Source: Aureimonas sp. ME7
GTDB taxonomy: Bacteria > Pseudomonadota > Alphaproteobacteria > Rhizobiales > Rhizobiaceae
Direction: 5' to 3'
Assembly (NCBI RefSeq): GCF_903970965.1
Contig: NZ_CAJCKW010000004.1
Span: 62,001 to 126,000, forward strand
Length of the DNA: 64,000 bases
The notes under the pieces are model-generated. The model was given only the letters and a program-made list of their open reading frames with translations. It did no database searches and was not told the origin of the DNA. How positions within the stretch are numbered: the stretch's first letter is position 1; every line of letters begins with the position of its first letter. Positions 48,502-59,513 of the stretch are shown one piece after another. Made by a program: the position numbers and the translations under genes.

Positions 48502-49092
48502 TCAGCTTCGGGCGTCGATCGCTTCGGCGATCTCGTCGGCCATGCGCAGCGTGCGGAGGATGAGGGGCACTGCCATCGCGAACACGGATCGCTCCAGCCC
48601 GCGCGCGGCCTGCGCCTCGCGAACGTCCTGCATCACGACGCCGATCACGGGAATGAAACGGATGGCGAGGCTGATGGCGAGCCCGACCCGGGCGGGATCG
48701 ACGCCGACGAAGCGAAGGAAGAACAGGGCGCGCTCGATGGTCTCCGTCATCGCCCAAACGCGCGTCGTCGCCGTCACGATGCCGGCGAGCAGAAACAGCG
48801 CCAGGAGGCGCGACACGACGAGAGCGGCTTCCAACGGCCCCGCGATCCAGACCTGAACCGCGCCGATCAGGACCGCAAGAGGCAGAAGGGCACGAACGGC
48901 AACCCAAGCCGCTCCGAACGGAAGGCGTGAGAGGGGAAACAGGGCGAGCGCCACAACCAGCGCTGCAAGCGACGCCGCAAGGCTCGGCTTCCAGAACAGA
49001 AGCGTGCCGACCAGCGCAAGGCAGGCCAGCTTGGCGCCGACCGGCGCGCGATGGAGAAGCGACGAGCCGGGGCGATACAGGCTGCCGATCAT
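48502..49092 (-). CDS. bioN: Energy-coupling factor transporter T component (BioN-like)
   Basis: A 196-residue membrane protein linking the ATPase to the substrate-binding S unit of an ECF transporter. It has about five hydrophobic helices and the coupling motif REAQAARGLER; the second, C-terminal coupling helix ends as ADEIAEAIDARS, so the protein stops right after the second Ala-Arg-type motif, shorter than group II EcfT. Its ATG overlaps the bioM stop by 4 bp. Third gene of bioY-bioM-bioN. Confidence 0.87.
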   Translation of the reverse strand: MIGSLYRPGSSLLHRAPVGAKLACLALVGTLLFWKPSLAASLAALVVALALFPLSRLPFGAAWVAVRALLPLAVLIGAVQVWIAGPLEAALVVSRLLALFLLAGIVTATTRVWAMTETIERALFFLRFVGVDPARVGLAISLAIRFIPVIGVVMQDVREAQAARGLERSVFAMAVPLILRTLRMADEIAEAIDARS

Positions 49093-49766
49093 CGAAGGGA
49101 CAGGTCGCGGTAGAAGGCAACGGCCTCGGCTGGCGCACCATCGCGGACCACCCGGCCGCCATCGAAGACGAGAACCCGGTCGAACCCGTCCAGAAGCGAC
49201 AGATCGTGGGTGACGAGGACGACGGCGGGGCCCGCCCCGTCGACCGCGTCCATCACCCGACGCGTGTTGCGCAGGTCGAGAAGCGTCGTCGGCTCATCAA
49301 GGACCACGAGCTTCGGCTCGAGCACCATGACGCCCGCCAGCGCGACGAGCTGGCGCTCGCCCCCGGACAGCTCGTGCACCAGCCGCTCGCCGAAACCGGG
49401 CAAGCCGAAGCGCGCCAGCGCCGCTGCCACGCGCTCCGCGATCTCGGGCTTCGGAACGCTTCGGTTCTTAAGGCCGAAGGCGAGATCCTCCGCCACGGTT
49501 GGATAGACGATCTGGTGGTCCGGGTTCTGGAACAGGAAGCCGACGTCGCGCCGCACCGCCTTGGTCTCGCTCGCCGTGTCGCGGCCGAAGACGCGCACCG
49601 AACCTTCGCTGGGGGCGAGCAGTCCGTTCAGGAGCCGCGCGAAGCTGGATTTTCCGGACCCGTTCGCGCCTACGACGCCGATGCGCCGCTCCACCAGTTC
49701 GAGGTCGAGACCCGACAGAACGCGGCGGCCGCCGCGCTCCAGACCAACACGATCGAAGCGGATCAT
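49089..49766 (-). CDS. bioM: Biotin ECF transporter ATPase (BioM-like)
   Basis: A 225-residue ABC ATPase: Walker A GANGSGKSS (34-42), the Q-loop FLFQNPDHQI, the signature LSGGERQLVALA, Walker B LVVLDEPTT, and the switch His in VLVTHDLS. It powers biotin uptake together with BioN and BioY. It overlaps both neighbours by 4 bp (ATGA), so the three proteins are likely made in coupled amounts. Confidence 0.9.
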   Translation of the reverse strand: MIRFDRVGLERGGRRVLSGLDLELVERRIGVVGANGSGKSSFARLLNGLLAPSEGSVRVFGRDTASETKAVRRDVGFLFQNPDHQIVYPTVAEDLAFGLKNRSVPKPEIAERVAAALARFGLPGFGERLVHELSGGERQLVALAGVMVLEPKLVVLDEPTTLLDLRNTRRVMDAVDGAGPAVVLVTHDLSLLDGFDRVLVFDGGRVVRDGAPAEAVAFYRDLSLR

Positions 49767-50326
49767 CCCGCTCGGCGGGCCGAGCGTGCATCCATCAGCG
49801 GATAGGCCTTGGCGACGGTAACGACGATCGCGGCAGCCAGTCCGGCCTTGACGAGGTCGCCGGGAATGAAGGCCATCGAGCCGGCGGCAGCCTTCAAAAG
49901 AGGAACGCCGGCGATCAGCGTGATGGCGGGGATGCCGCAGGCATAGAGCGTGACGATGCCGCCGACGACGGCCGCGAGGAACGCGGTGACGAAGTTCAGA
50001 CGGGGCAGGAAACGCTCGGTCAGTGCGCCCGTGACGAAGGCGGCCGGCAGCCAGCCGAGGAAAAAGCCGACCGTAGGCCCGGCCAGCACGGCAAGACCGC
50101 CGCGCCCGCCCGACAGAAGCGGAAGGCCGGTGAGAACGAGAACGATGAACAGGATGATCGCCAGCGTTCCGCGCCGCGCACCGAGCATGCCGCCGGCCAG
50201 CATCACGCCCATCGACTGCGCCGTGATGGGAACGCCGATCACCGGGAGCGTGATGGCGGGAAACGCGCCCAGCACCGCCATCAGCGCGGCGAAGAGAGCG
50301 ATCAAGACGATGTCGCGGGTGCTCAT
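49763..50326 (-). CDS. bioY: Biotin transporter substrate-binding protein BioY
   Basis: The 187-residue membrane S component that binds biotin. It has six hydrophobic segments, the PITAQSMGVMLAGGMLGARRG block after the second helix and GPTVGFFLGWLPAA, both typical of BioY. The ATG at 50326 is preceded by a GGAGTATCC ribosome site; the longer frame upstream runs into the aminotransferase gene and is rejected. First gene of the bioYMN set. Confidence 0.92.
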   Translation of the reverse strand: MSTRDIVLIALFAALMAVLGAFPAITLPVIGVPITAQSMGVMLAGGMLGARRGTLAIILFIVLVLTGLPLLSGGRGGLAVLAGPTVGFFLGWLPAAFVTGALTERFLPRLNFVTAFLAAVVGGIVTLYACGIPAITLIAGVPLLKAAAGSMAFIPGDLVKAGLAAAIVVTVAKAYPLMDARSARRAG

Positions 50327-50350
50327 TCCAAGGATACTCCTATCGGCATC

Positions 50351-50372
50351 TTGCACTGTGCCGCGTTGCACA
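50351..50372. promoter_or_regulatory. Dyad and repeat upstream of bioY
   Basis: TTGCAC occurs twice in direct orientation (50351-50356, 50366-50371), 9 bp apart, overlapping an inverted repeat TGTGC-N6-GCACA (50357-50372). It sits 25 bases before the bioY ATG in the 92-bp gap. It does not match the TTATNNATAA-type BioR box I would expect in this group. Putative operator only. Confidence 0.35.
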
Positions 50373-50418
50373 AAGTCTCTTAGCCGGGCGGTCGGAAGGC
50401 GTCGAGATGACGGATGCG

Positions 50419-51276
50419 TCAGATCGCCTTGGCGATCGCCTCGGCAAGATAGGTCGCCCGCAGGCGACGCGCGATTGGTCCGGGGCGCCCATCGCCGATC
50501 GGCTGTCCATCGATCTCGACGACGGGGGTCACGAAGGCCCCGGCCGAGGTGATGAAGGCTTCTCGGGCCAATTGCGCGTCGGTGACGGTGAAAGGCTGCT
50601 CCTCCACCCGCAATCCGGCTTCCGCAGCGACCTTCAAGAGCGCGGCCCGGGTAATGCCGTGCAAGATATCGTGGCTGAGAGCGCGGGTGCGGATCGCGCC
50701 GTCCTGCGTCACGATATAGGTGTTGTTGCTCGTGCCCTCGGTAACGAAGCCGTCTTCCACGAACCAAGCGTCGTCCTTGCCCTGCGCCTTGGCCGCCATC
50801 TTCGCCATCGCGGGGTAGAGAAGCTGCACCGTCTTGATGTCCCGGCGCGCCCAGCGCAGGTCCGGCACGGTCGCGATGCGTAGGCCCCGTTCCACCTCCG
50901 GCGTTTCGATCGCGCCCCGCGCCTGCGTGAAGAGAACGAAGGACGGTGCCGTTCCCGTGGGCGGAAAGGCGAAGTCGCGGTCCGCTTCCCCGCGCGTGAC
51001 CATCATATAAACGTGACCGAGTTCCAGCGAATTGCGAGCCACGAGTTCCCGGTGCAGCACGAGGATCGTCTCGTCGTCCGCCGGGGAGGGGAGAGAAAGT
51101 TCGGCGAGCGAGCGACGAAGCCGGGAGCAATGGGCCGGGAAATCGATCAGCCTGCCGCCGATCACCGCCGTCACCTCGTAGACCGCATCCGCGAACAGAA
51201 GGCCGCGATCGAACACGGAGACCTTGGCGTCCGCTTCCGGAACGAAGGCGCCATTCACATAGACGGTTCGGCTCAT
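50419..51276 (-). CDS. D-amino acid aminotransferase (class IV)
   Basis: A 285-residue fold-type IV PLP enzyme. The PLP Lys is in RRDIKTVQLLYPAMAK, and the cofactor-contact segments EGTSNNTYIV and RALSHDILHGITR are intact. The N-terminal VFDRGLLFADAVYEV motif and the substrate-loop pattern fit D-alanine transaminase (Dat) better than IlvE, but 4-amino-4-deoxychorismate lyase is a related alternative. The start at 51276 is chosen for the GAGAG upstream. It is divergent from xylB. Confidence 0.83.
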   Translation of the reverse strand: MSRTVYVNGAFVPEADAKVSVFDRGLLFADAVYEVTAVIGGRLIDFPAHCSRLRRSLAELSLPSPADDETILVLHRELVARNSLELGHVYMMVTRGEADRDFAFPPTGTAPSFVLFTQARGAIETPEVERGLRIATVPDLRWARRDIKTVQLLYPAMAKMAAKAQGKDDAWFVEDGFVTEGTSNNTYIVTQDGAIRTRALSHDILHGITRAALLKVAAEAGLRVEEQPFTVTDAQLAREAFITSAGAFVTPVVEIDGQPIGDGRPGPIARRLRATYLAEAIAKAI

Positions 51277-51467
51277 CGGTGCTCTCACGGCTCGTGTCGT
51301 CGAGCCGAACTCCTATCCCGCCGCGCCACGAATCGAAAGAAGCGCAAGCCCGCGCCCGTGTTAAATCGCATCGGGTGTTGAAGGCGGCCGCGATCCGCAG
51401 TTACCTGTCGGCCACAACGGAATCGACGCGTCGCGATCGGTTCCCACGCGGAGGAGAAGGCGTTCGC

Positions 51468-52925
51468 ATGGGCCATTATCTTGGGCTGGATCTCGGCACA
51501 TCGTCGCTGAAGGCTCTGATCATCGACGAGAACCAGACGCCGCTGGCCACCGTCAGCGCGCCGCTCGAAGTGGCCCGGCCGCACTTCGGCTGGTCCGAGC
51601 AGGCCCCGGCGGACTGGATCGCGGCGTGCGAACGGGTCTTCGAGCAGCTTAAGGCAGAGCACGGCCAAGCGCTGTCGGAGGTGGAAGGGATCGGCCTGTC
51701 CGGCCAGATGCATGGGGCGACGCTTCTGGATGAACGGGACGAGGTGCTTCGCCCCTGCATCCTGTGGAACGACACCCGCTCGCACGAGGAAGCGGAGGAA
51801 CTCGACGACGAGGACGCGCGCGCCATCACCGGCAATATCGTGTTTCCCGGCTTCACCGCCCCGAAGCTCCTCTGGGTCGCGCGCAACGAGCCGCGCCTGT
51901 TCGACGAGGTTCGCCGCGTTCTCCTGCCGAAGGATTATCTTCGCCTTTGGCTGACGGGCGAGGCAGCATCGGACATGTCGGATGCCGCTGGCACGGCTTG
52001 GCTCGACACCGGCGAACGCCGTTGGTCGGCGGAGATGCTGCGCCGGACGCGGCTGTCCGAGGACGCGATGCCGCGCCTCGTGGAGGGCAGCGAGGCGAGC
52101 GGCACGCTGCGCGCCGAACTTGCCCAGCGCTGGGGGCTGCGCCCCGGCATCGTCGTGGCGGGCGGAGGCGGCGACAACGCCGCCTCGGCCTGCGGCGTCG
52201 GTGTCACGCGGCCTGGAACCGGCTTCCTGTCGCTCGGCACGTCCGGGGTCCTGTTCACCGCAAGCGCGGGATACGATCCGGTTCCCGACACCGCCCTCCA
52301 TACGTTCTGCCACGCAATCCCCGGCCTGTGGCACCAGATGGGCGTGACGCTTTCGGCCGCCGGTTCGCTGGAATGGCTATCGGGCGTCCTCAAGGAAAAG
52401 CCCGGCGACCTCGTCGCCAGTGCCGGTAGCGAGCTGACGGCGCCCGGCCGGCTCCTCTTCCTGCCCTACCTTTCCGGCGAGCGGACGCCGCACAACGACG
52501 CCGCCGTGCGCGGGGCCTTCATCGGGCTGGAGGCGAGCACGACGCGGGCGGAAATGGTCCGTGCGGTTCTGGAAGGCGTCGCCTTCTCGATCCGCGACTG
52601 CCTCGACGCGGCGCCCGATGCGTCCTGGGTGCGCCAGCTGATCGCGGTCGGCGCGGGGTCGCGCTCCGAACTCTGGCTCCGGATCATGGCGAGCGTCCTG
52701 GAAACGCCCGTCGCACTGCCGGCGGCCGGCGACTTCGGCGCGGCCTTCGGCGCTGCCCGCCTCGGCCTGTGTGCCGCGACGAACGCGGACCCGAGCTCGG
52801 TGATGACCGATCCGCCGATCGCCGCGCGCTACGAGCCGGAGGAGCGCCTCGTGGAGGCTTTCGGCCACGCGCACCGCCGCTACCAGTCGATCTACCCGGC
52901 GCTGAAGACGGCCGCCCGCACTTAA
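51468..52925 (+). CDS. xylB: Xylulokinase (FGGY family)
   Basis: Phosphorylates D-xylulose for entry into the pentose phosphate pathway. The 485-residue sugar kinase has the N-terminal ATPase fold (LGLDLGTSSLKALIID), the sugar-binding GLSGQMHGATLLD and LWNDTRSHEE motifs typical of XylB, and the C-terminal YLSGERTPHND signature. GGAGGAGAAGG precedes the ATG; the frame is open further upstream without a ribosome site. No xylose isomerase or sugar transporter gene is adjacent, so the pathway context is elsewhere. Confidence 0.92.
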   Translation: MGHYLGLDLGTSSLKALIIDENQTPLATVSAPLEVARPHFGWSEQAPADWIAACERVFEQLKAEHGQALSEVEGIGLSGQMHGATLLDERDEVLRPCILWNDTRSHEEAEELDDEDARAITGNIVFPGFTAPKLLWVARNEPRLFDEVRRVLLPKDYLRLWLTGEAASDMSDAAGTAWLDTGERRWSAEMLRRTRLSEDAMPRLVEGSEASGTLRAELAQRWGLRPGIVVAGGGGDNAASACGVGVTRPGTGFLSLGTSGVLFTASAGYDPVPDTALHTFCHAIPGLWHQMGVTLSAAGSLEWLSGVLKEKPGDLVASAGSELTAPGRLLFLPYLSGERTPHNDAAVRGAFIGLEASTTRAEMVRAVLEGVAFSIRDCLDAAPDASWVRQLIAVGAGSRSELWLRIMASVLETPVALPAAGDFGAAFGAARLGLCAATNADPSSVMTDPPIAARYEPEERLVEAFGHAHRRYQSIYPALKTAART

Positions 52926-52975
52926 GAAGCCGGCGCGCGACTCCTGCGCGCAGTTTCAACGACCCACACAGCAAG

Positions 52976-53006
52976 AAGCCCGGCATCCTGCGATGCCGGG
53001 CTTTTT
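52976..53006. terminator. Strong bidirectional terminator
   Basis: Perfect stem of at least 11 bp (AGCCCGGCATC / GATGCCGGGCT) with a CTGC loop and TTTTT on the plus strand. It ends xylB; on the minus strand a shorter T-run (GGGCTTCTTG) follows, so it can also serve livK, whose stop lies 18 bases away. Confidence 0.9.
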
Positions 53007-53023
53007 CACCTCGAGGCCGACGC

Positions 53024-54133
53024 TTACTTCGCGGCGGTCTGGATGTAGTCGTACTTGCCAGCCTTCCACTCGTAGATCACGTAGCCCGGCAGGGTGACGT
53101 CGCCCTTGTCGTCGAACTTGAGATCGCCGATCACGGTCGGGAAGGTCTCGGAATCGAGCGTCTTGACGACGTCCTCGTACTCGGTAGAGCCCGCCTTCTT
53201 CACCGCATCGGCCCAGGCCTGGATCGCGGCGTAGGTGTAGAGGACGTAGCCTTCGGCCGTCTTGCCGGACTGGGTGATCTTCTCGACCACCGGGGCGGCG
53301 ATCGGGTTCTTGCGCGGATCGGGCGAGAAGGTCATCAGCGTCCCTTCGCCGGCATCGCCGGTGATCGCCCAATATTCGTCGGTGACGATGGCATCGCCCG
53401 ACATGATCTTGGCCGCGACGCCCTGTTCCTTCATCTGGCGAGCGATCAGGCCGGCTTCGGTGTGGTAGCCGCCGATATAGACCAGCTTCACGTCGGCCTG
53501 CTTCAGCTTCGACACGAGCGCCGTGTAGTCCTTTTCGCCAGCGGAGTAGGACTCGACGAGCGTCGGCTTCTTGCCGTTGGCTTCCATCGCCTTGGCGGTC
53601 TGCTCGGCGAGGCCCTTGCCGTAGGCCGACTTGTCGTCGAGCACGGCGACGTTCTGGTCCTTGTAGGTTTCGGCGATGTAGGCGCCGGCAACCTCGCCCT
53701 GCTGGTCGTCACGGCCGCACACGCGGTAGATGCCGTCCGACGGGCGCTTGTCGGTGAAGTCCGGGTTGGTGGAAGCCGGCGAAATCTCGACGATGCCTTC
53801 TTCCGAGTAGACCTGGCTCGCGGGGATCGAGGAGCCCGAGCAGAAATGACCGGCGACGAAGCCGACGCCCTGCGAGGCGAACTGGTTGGCGACCGCCACG
53901 GCCTGCTTCGGATCGCAGGCATCGTCACCGATCGAGAGCTTCAGCATCTCGCCATTGACGCCGCCCGCCGCGTTGATATCGGCCACGGCCTGCTCGGCGC
54001 CGACGCGCAGCTGCTCGCCGAAGGTCGCGTACTGACCCGTCATCGGGCCCGCGACGCCGATCGTGATGTCTGCGAAGGCGGCGCCGCCCAGCACGACGTT
54101 GAGGGCCACACCGGCCAGAAGCGCTTTCATCAT
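53024..54133 (-). CDS. livK: Branched-chain amino acid ABC transporter, periplasmic binding protein
   Basis: A 369-residue substrate-binding protein: signal peptide (MMKALLAGVALNVVLGGAAFA, cleavage near 21) and mature start DITIGVAGPMTGQYA, the hallmark of LivJ/LivK-type proteins. The Cys pair in DDACDPKQ...GHFCSGSS likely forms the usual disulfide. AAAGAG precedes the double ATG. It is the last gene of the liv operon, 143 bp after the DUF6867 gene, so it may also have its own promoter. Confidence 0.92.
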   Translation of the reverse strand: MMKALLAGVALNVVLGGAAFADITIGVAGPMTGQYATFGEQLRVGAEQAVADINAAGGVNGEMLKLSIGDDACDPKQAVAVANQFASQGVGFVAGHFCSGSSIPASQVYSEEGIVEISPASTNPDFTDKRPSDGIYRVCGRDDQQGEVAGAYIAETYKDQNVAVLDDKSAYGKGLAEQTAKAMEANGKKPTLVESYSAGEKDYTALVSKLKQADVKLVYIGGYHTEAGLIARQMKEQGVAAKIMSGDAIVTDEYWAITGDAGEGTLMTFSPDPRKNPIAAPVVEKITQSGKTAEGYVLYTYAAIQAWADAVKKAGSTEYEDVVKTLDSETFPTVIGDLKFDDKGDVTLPGYVIYEWKAGKYDYIQTAAK

Positions 54134-54276
54134 CTCTTTGTTTTCCCTGTTGCTTCGCGGACCGCGATCCCGGTAGCCGTGCCGATCGGAACCACGCGTC
54201 AAGGGCGAGTAAAGACCAAGGCGGTGGTTTGCGGAATAGGGATTCTCATTTCGATGGACGAATTCGGCCGATTTTT

Positions 54277-54644
54277 TCAGCGCTGAACGGCCTGCACAAG
54301 TCTTGAGCCCTCGAACCGGTACTGACGCGCCATCTGCCCCTTCCGGGTGAGCATTCGCCCGAGGGAAGCGAACAGGAGAATCACCACCGCGTCGACGATG
54401 CCGTAGTGCAAGGCCGTCGCGATCGTCGCGGGTGGGAGGAAGAACGTCCCGTTGAACAGGCTGAAATGTAGGAAGCGTATCGCCACCGTCAGAAGCAGGC
54501 AGTAGAACACCATCATGCCCCAACCGCTCCAACTGCGGGCGGTGGAACGGCCGATCGCGAAGGCGAGGGCGCCGCCGATGACGACGCTGACGAGAAGAAA
54601 CTCGAAGAACGTCACTTCCCAGAGAAAGGCGAGTTCCTTTTCCA

Positions 54645-54645
<1 letters not shown>
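54277..54645 (-). CDS. DUF6867-like membrane protein in the liv operon
   Basis: A 122-residue protein with three to four hydrophobic helices (about 8-32, 42-62, 78-96) and a short basic C-terminal tail. It has no catalytic motif. Its ATG overlaps the livF stop by one base (TGATG), and it lies between the ATPase and the binding-protein genes. Proteins of this type are regularly found in liv operons of Hyphomicrobiales; role unknown, perhaps an accessory of the permease. Confidence 0.78.
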
Positions 54646-55411
<766 letters not shown>

Positions 55412-55415
<4 letters not shown>

Positions 55416-56398
55416 GCGCCGACCCCTCCCGCCAGCCCCGCGTCGCGGACCGCCCCGTCGATGTCGCCTCGATCGAGCTTTTCTTCCACCGCTTCGACCT
55501 CCTCGTCGTCGACCCCGAGATAGGCCGCGATGACGCGCGGATCGTTGCGCACGGCGTGGGCTGTCCCGTCCGAGATTTTCTGTCCGTAGTCGAGGACGAC
55601 GATATGGTCCGAAATTTCCATGACGACGCCCATGTCGTGCTCGATCAGGAGAATCGACACACCGAAATCGTCGCGCAGCGAGCGCAGGAGCGTGTTGAGT
55701 TCGGCCGATTCGCGCGGGTTGAGGCCGGCGGCCGGCTCGTCCAGGCACAGGAGCACTGGGTCGGTGCACATGGCGCGCGCGATCTCGAGGCGCCGCTGAT
55801 CGCCGTAGGACAGGTCCGCCGCCGGGTCGTCGGCGCGGTGCAGGAGCGCGGTGCGCTTCAGCCAGTCCACCGCCAGATCCTGCGCCGCTTGCCTCGCCCG
55901 GCGGTATCCCGGCAGGCCGAGAAGACCGCCGATGGTGAAGCCGGAGGCGGCCATCAGCTTGTTGTGCTGGGCGACGAGGAGGTTCTCGAACACGGTCATC
56001 CCGCCGAACAAGCGGATGTTCTGGAACGTGCGCGCGACGCCCGCGACCTCCGTGATCCGGAAATCGCTCATGCGCTCGAGCAGGAAGATCTCGCCGCCGT
56101 CCGTCTTGAGGCTCTGGGCGCCGGAACGGGTGACGCGGTCGACCGCTTCGGCGCCGAAATCCTTGCCGCGACGAAGCGCGATACGGCCCTCGGTCGGCTT
56201 GTAGAAGCCGGTGACGCAGTTGAACACGGTGGTCTTGCCGGCCCCGTTCGGGCCGATCAGCGCGGTGATGTCGCCGCGCCCGACCTCGAAGGACAGGTCG
56301 TTGATGGCGACGAGGCCGCCGAAGCGCATCGTCAGATGCTCGACGGTCAGCACCGGGTCGCGGGTCCAGCGACCCGCCGTCGGGTGAAGCTCAGCCAT
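55412..56398 (-). CDS. livG: Branched-chain amino acid ABC transporter ATPase LivG
   Basis: A 328-residue ABC ATPase, longer than E. coli LivG (255) because of an insertion after the Q-loop region (RVTRSGAQSLKTDGGEIFLLERM, about 105-127) and a C-terminal acidic tail (DDEEVEAVEEKLDRGD). Walker A GPNGAGKTT, signature LSYGDQRRLEIARAM and Walker B LLCLDEPAAGLNP are intact. The signature Gly-Gly is Tyr-Gly (LSYGD), normal for LivG. Coupled to livF by ATGA. Confidence 0.95.
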
Positions 56399-56400
56399 GA

Positions 56401-57861
56401 TCAGTGTCCTTCGCCCTGGGCGACCATGTCCGCGCCAATGGCCTTGCGCTCCTTGTAGACGGCCGACGGTTGGCGCGAGGACACGAGACCGCGCGGCTTC
56501 CAGACCATGATGCCGACCATCGCGACGCCGAAGATCAGCATGCGGTACTGCGTCGGATCGAAGCCTGCGCCGAAGATCGCCTGGAGGAAGCCGAGGTTTC
56601 GAAGTAGCTCGATGCCGCCGATCATGACGATCGAGGCGATCACCACGCCGATCTGCGAGCCGAGGCCGCCCAGAACGACGATGGCGAGGATGATCGCCGA
56701 TTCGAGGAAGGTGAAGCTTTCGGGCGAGATGAAGCCCTGGCGCGTGGCGAAGAAGGAGCCGGCAAAACCGCCGAACATGGCGCCGGTGGCGAACGCCGTC
56801 AGCTTGACGTTGGTGGTGTTGATGCCGAGCGCCCGGCAGGCGATCTCGTCCTCGCGCAAAGCTTCCCAGGCGCGCCCGACCGGCATGCGGCGCAGCCGCA
56901 GGGTGACGAAGTTGGTGAGGAGGGCGAGTGCGAGGATGATGTAGTACAGGAAGATGAAGCGGTGGATGGCGTCGTAGGGAATGCCGAAATAGTTGGAGAA
57001 CGAGCCTTCGCCGCGGCCGAAGTCCAGCCCGAAAAGCGTCGGGCGGGGAATGCCGAGAAGACCGTTGGGGCCGCCCGTGAACTGGTACCAGTTCAGGAGG
57101 ACGACGCGGATGATCTCACCGAAGGCGAGCGTGACGATGGCGAGGTAGTCGCCGCGAAGACGCAGGACCGGGAAGCCGAGAACGATGCCCCAAAGTGCGG
57201 CGAAGAGCCCCGCCATCGGCAGGCAGACCCAGAAGCCGAGCTCGAAATTGATCGCCAGAAGCGCGAAGGAATAGGCGCCGACGGCATAGAAGGCGACGTA
57301 GCCGAGATCCAGAAGCCCGGCGAGACCGACGACGATGTTGAGGCCCCAGCCGAGCATCACGTAGGTGAGGATCAGGATGGCGAGGTCGATCAGGTATCGA
57401 TCGCTCGACGGCGCGAGGGCCTGAACGAGGAAGGGCAGGGCGAGGGCGACGATCAGGAGACCGAGGCCGAGAAACCGACCGAGACCGGCGCCCTTCGTCG
57501 ATACCGTCTTGTTGGTCTTGGGAAGCGCGGCCTTACGCTCTCGGCGCTGGAACACGAGAAGGCTGAGAAGGAAGCGGACACCGAAGGCGATCGCAACGGC
57601 GACGAGCCAGAGATCCCAGCGCGCCCAGAAAACAAGACCGCCGGGTGCGATGTCGGTTCGCAGCGCCAGGAAGAAGAGCGTCAGCGCGGCGACGATGGCG
57701 GCGGTGATCAGGGCCTCGCGCAGGGCGATGGCGACGGGGCTGGCGGTCGGGGGTGGGGGAGCTGCGAAGGGAGGTTCGCCGCGCATCGCGTCGCGGACGC
57801 CCTCGCGCTGGACCTGAGCGCCCTCGGGCAAGGCGCTGGTGGTGTTGCTGAGATCCGTCAT
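56401..57861 (-). CDS. livM: Branched-chain amino acid ABC transporter permease LivM
   Basis: A 486-residue permease with about ten helices. The N-terminal 110 residues include a cytoplasmic segment and two extra hydrophobic helices (about 47-67 and 83-103) before the core, a known feature of high-molecular-weight LivM. The EAA-like loop [20 protein letters not shown], which docks LivG/LivF, is present. It is 2 bp from livH and 2 bp from livG. Confidence 0.94.
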   Translation of the reverse strand: MTDLSNTTSALPEGAQVQREGVRDAMRGEPPFAAPPPPTASPVAIALREALITAAIVAALTLFFLALRTDIAPGGLVFWARWDLWLVAVAIAFGVRFLLSLLVFQRRERKAALPKTNKTVSTKGAGLGRFLGLGLLIVALALPFLVQALAPSSDRYLIDLAILILTYVMLGWGLNIVVGLAGLLDLGYVAFYAVGAYSFALLAINFELGFWVCLPMAGLFAALWGIVLGFPVLRLRGDYLAIVTLAFGEIIRVVLLNWYQFTGGPNGLLGIPRPTLFGLDFGRGEGSFSNYFGIPYDAIHRFIFLYYIILALALLTNFVTLRLRRMPVGRAWEALREDEIACRALGINTTNVKLTAFATGAMFGGFAGSFFATRQGFISPESFTFLESAIILAIVVLGGLGSQIGVVIASIVMIGGIELLRNLGFLQAIFGAGFDPTQYRMLIFGVAMVGIMVWKPRGLVSSRQPSAVYKERKAIGADMVAQGEGH

Positions 57862-57863
57862 GA

Positions 57864-58766
<903 letters not shown>

Positions 58767-58956
58767 GAACCCTCTTCGATTCGGCCGACCGCTGGAATCC
58801 TTCGGTCGCAACCGCCGGAAGCCGCTCAACCCTGATGCATGTCGGTTTTTTTAGCAATCGGCCACGCGACGGCCAAATCGGTGATCCATGAAATGAAGGT
58901 GGAAAAACTCCGACATATGCGATCTCGTGACCGGCGCAGAGGACGCTGGCCGCTTC

Positions 58957-58973
58957 TCTGGAATTGCTCTAAA
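58957..58973 (+). promoter_or_regulatory. Irr-type (ICE) box upstream of rirA
   Basis: TCTGGAATTGCTCTAAA matches the 17-bp Irr box pattern TTTAGAA-N3-TTCTAAA (as I recall it) at 11 of 14 arm positions. It ends 51 bases before the rirA ATG, in AT-rich promoter-like DNA (an AATTGC direct repeat at 58962 and 58975 overlaps it). Irr control of rirA links haem and Fe-S iron sensing in Hyphomicrobiales. Confidence 0.55.
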
Positions 58974-59024
58974 TAATTGCCACATGACGAGAATGGCGAA
59001 CGGCCTACCTTTGGGAGACGACCG

Positions 59025-59513
59025 ATGCGGCTGACCCGCCAGACGAACTATGCGATCCGCCTCCTGATGTATTGCGCAGCCAATCCCGATCGTCTCAGTC
59101 GGGTGGGGGAGGTCGCCGCCGCCTACAACGTGTCGGAACTGTTCCTGTTCAAGATTCTCCAGCCCCTGGTGGAGGCGGGCTTCGTCCAGACCGTACGCGG
59201 CCGCAACGGAGGCATCCGTCTGGCCCAACCGGCTGAAGCGATCACGCTGCGCGCCGTGGTGGAGGTGACGGAAGAGAGCTTCGCCATGGCGGAATGCTTC
59301 GAGACCGGTGCCGTCGATTGCCCGTTGATCGACAGCTGCGCCCTGAACGCCGCCTTGCGAGCGGCGCTCGATGCCTTTCTCGGCACGCTCGGCGGCTTCA
59401 CGATCGAAGGGCTGGTCTCGTCCAGCGGTTCGATCCGGCATCGTCTGGGGCTCGCCGACCCGGTTCCATCCTCGTTTGGCGCTCCGCCCGCGCTTGTCCC
59501 TCTGGCCGGCTGA
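59025..59513 (+). CDS. rirA: Iron-responsive Rrf2-family repressor RirA
   Basis: Represses iron uptake genes when its Fe-S cluster is loaded. The 162-residue protein opens MRLTRQTNYAIRLLMYCAAN, has the winged-helix block SELFLFKILQPLVEAG and the hinge VRGRNGGIRL, and carries the three cluster cysteines in AECFETGAVDCPLIDSCALN with the RirA spacing. GGGAGACGACC fixes the ATG at 59025. Its stop abuts the stop of the convergent glycosyltransferase within a 14-bp palindrome. An Irr-like box lies upstream. Confidence 0.92.
   Translation: MRLTRQTNYAIRLLMYCAANPDRLSRVGEVAAAYNVSELFLFKILQPLVEAGFVQTVRGRNGGIRLAQPAEAITLRAVVEVTEESFAMAECFETGAVDCPLIDSCALNAALRAALDAFLGTLGGFTIEGLVSSSGSIRHRLGLADPVPSSFGAPPALVPLAG

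Noticed and set aside
50327-50418. Canonical BioR operator upstream of bioY
   Set aside because: No TTATNNATAA-like sequence is present.
55416-55769. N-terminal extension of livF
   Set aside because: The extra 118 codons are Arg/Gly-rich and lie within livG; the ATGA junction at 55415 is the real start.
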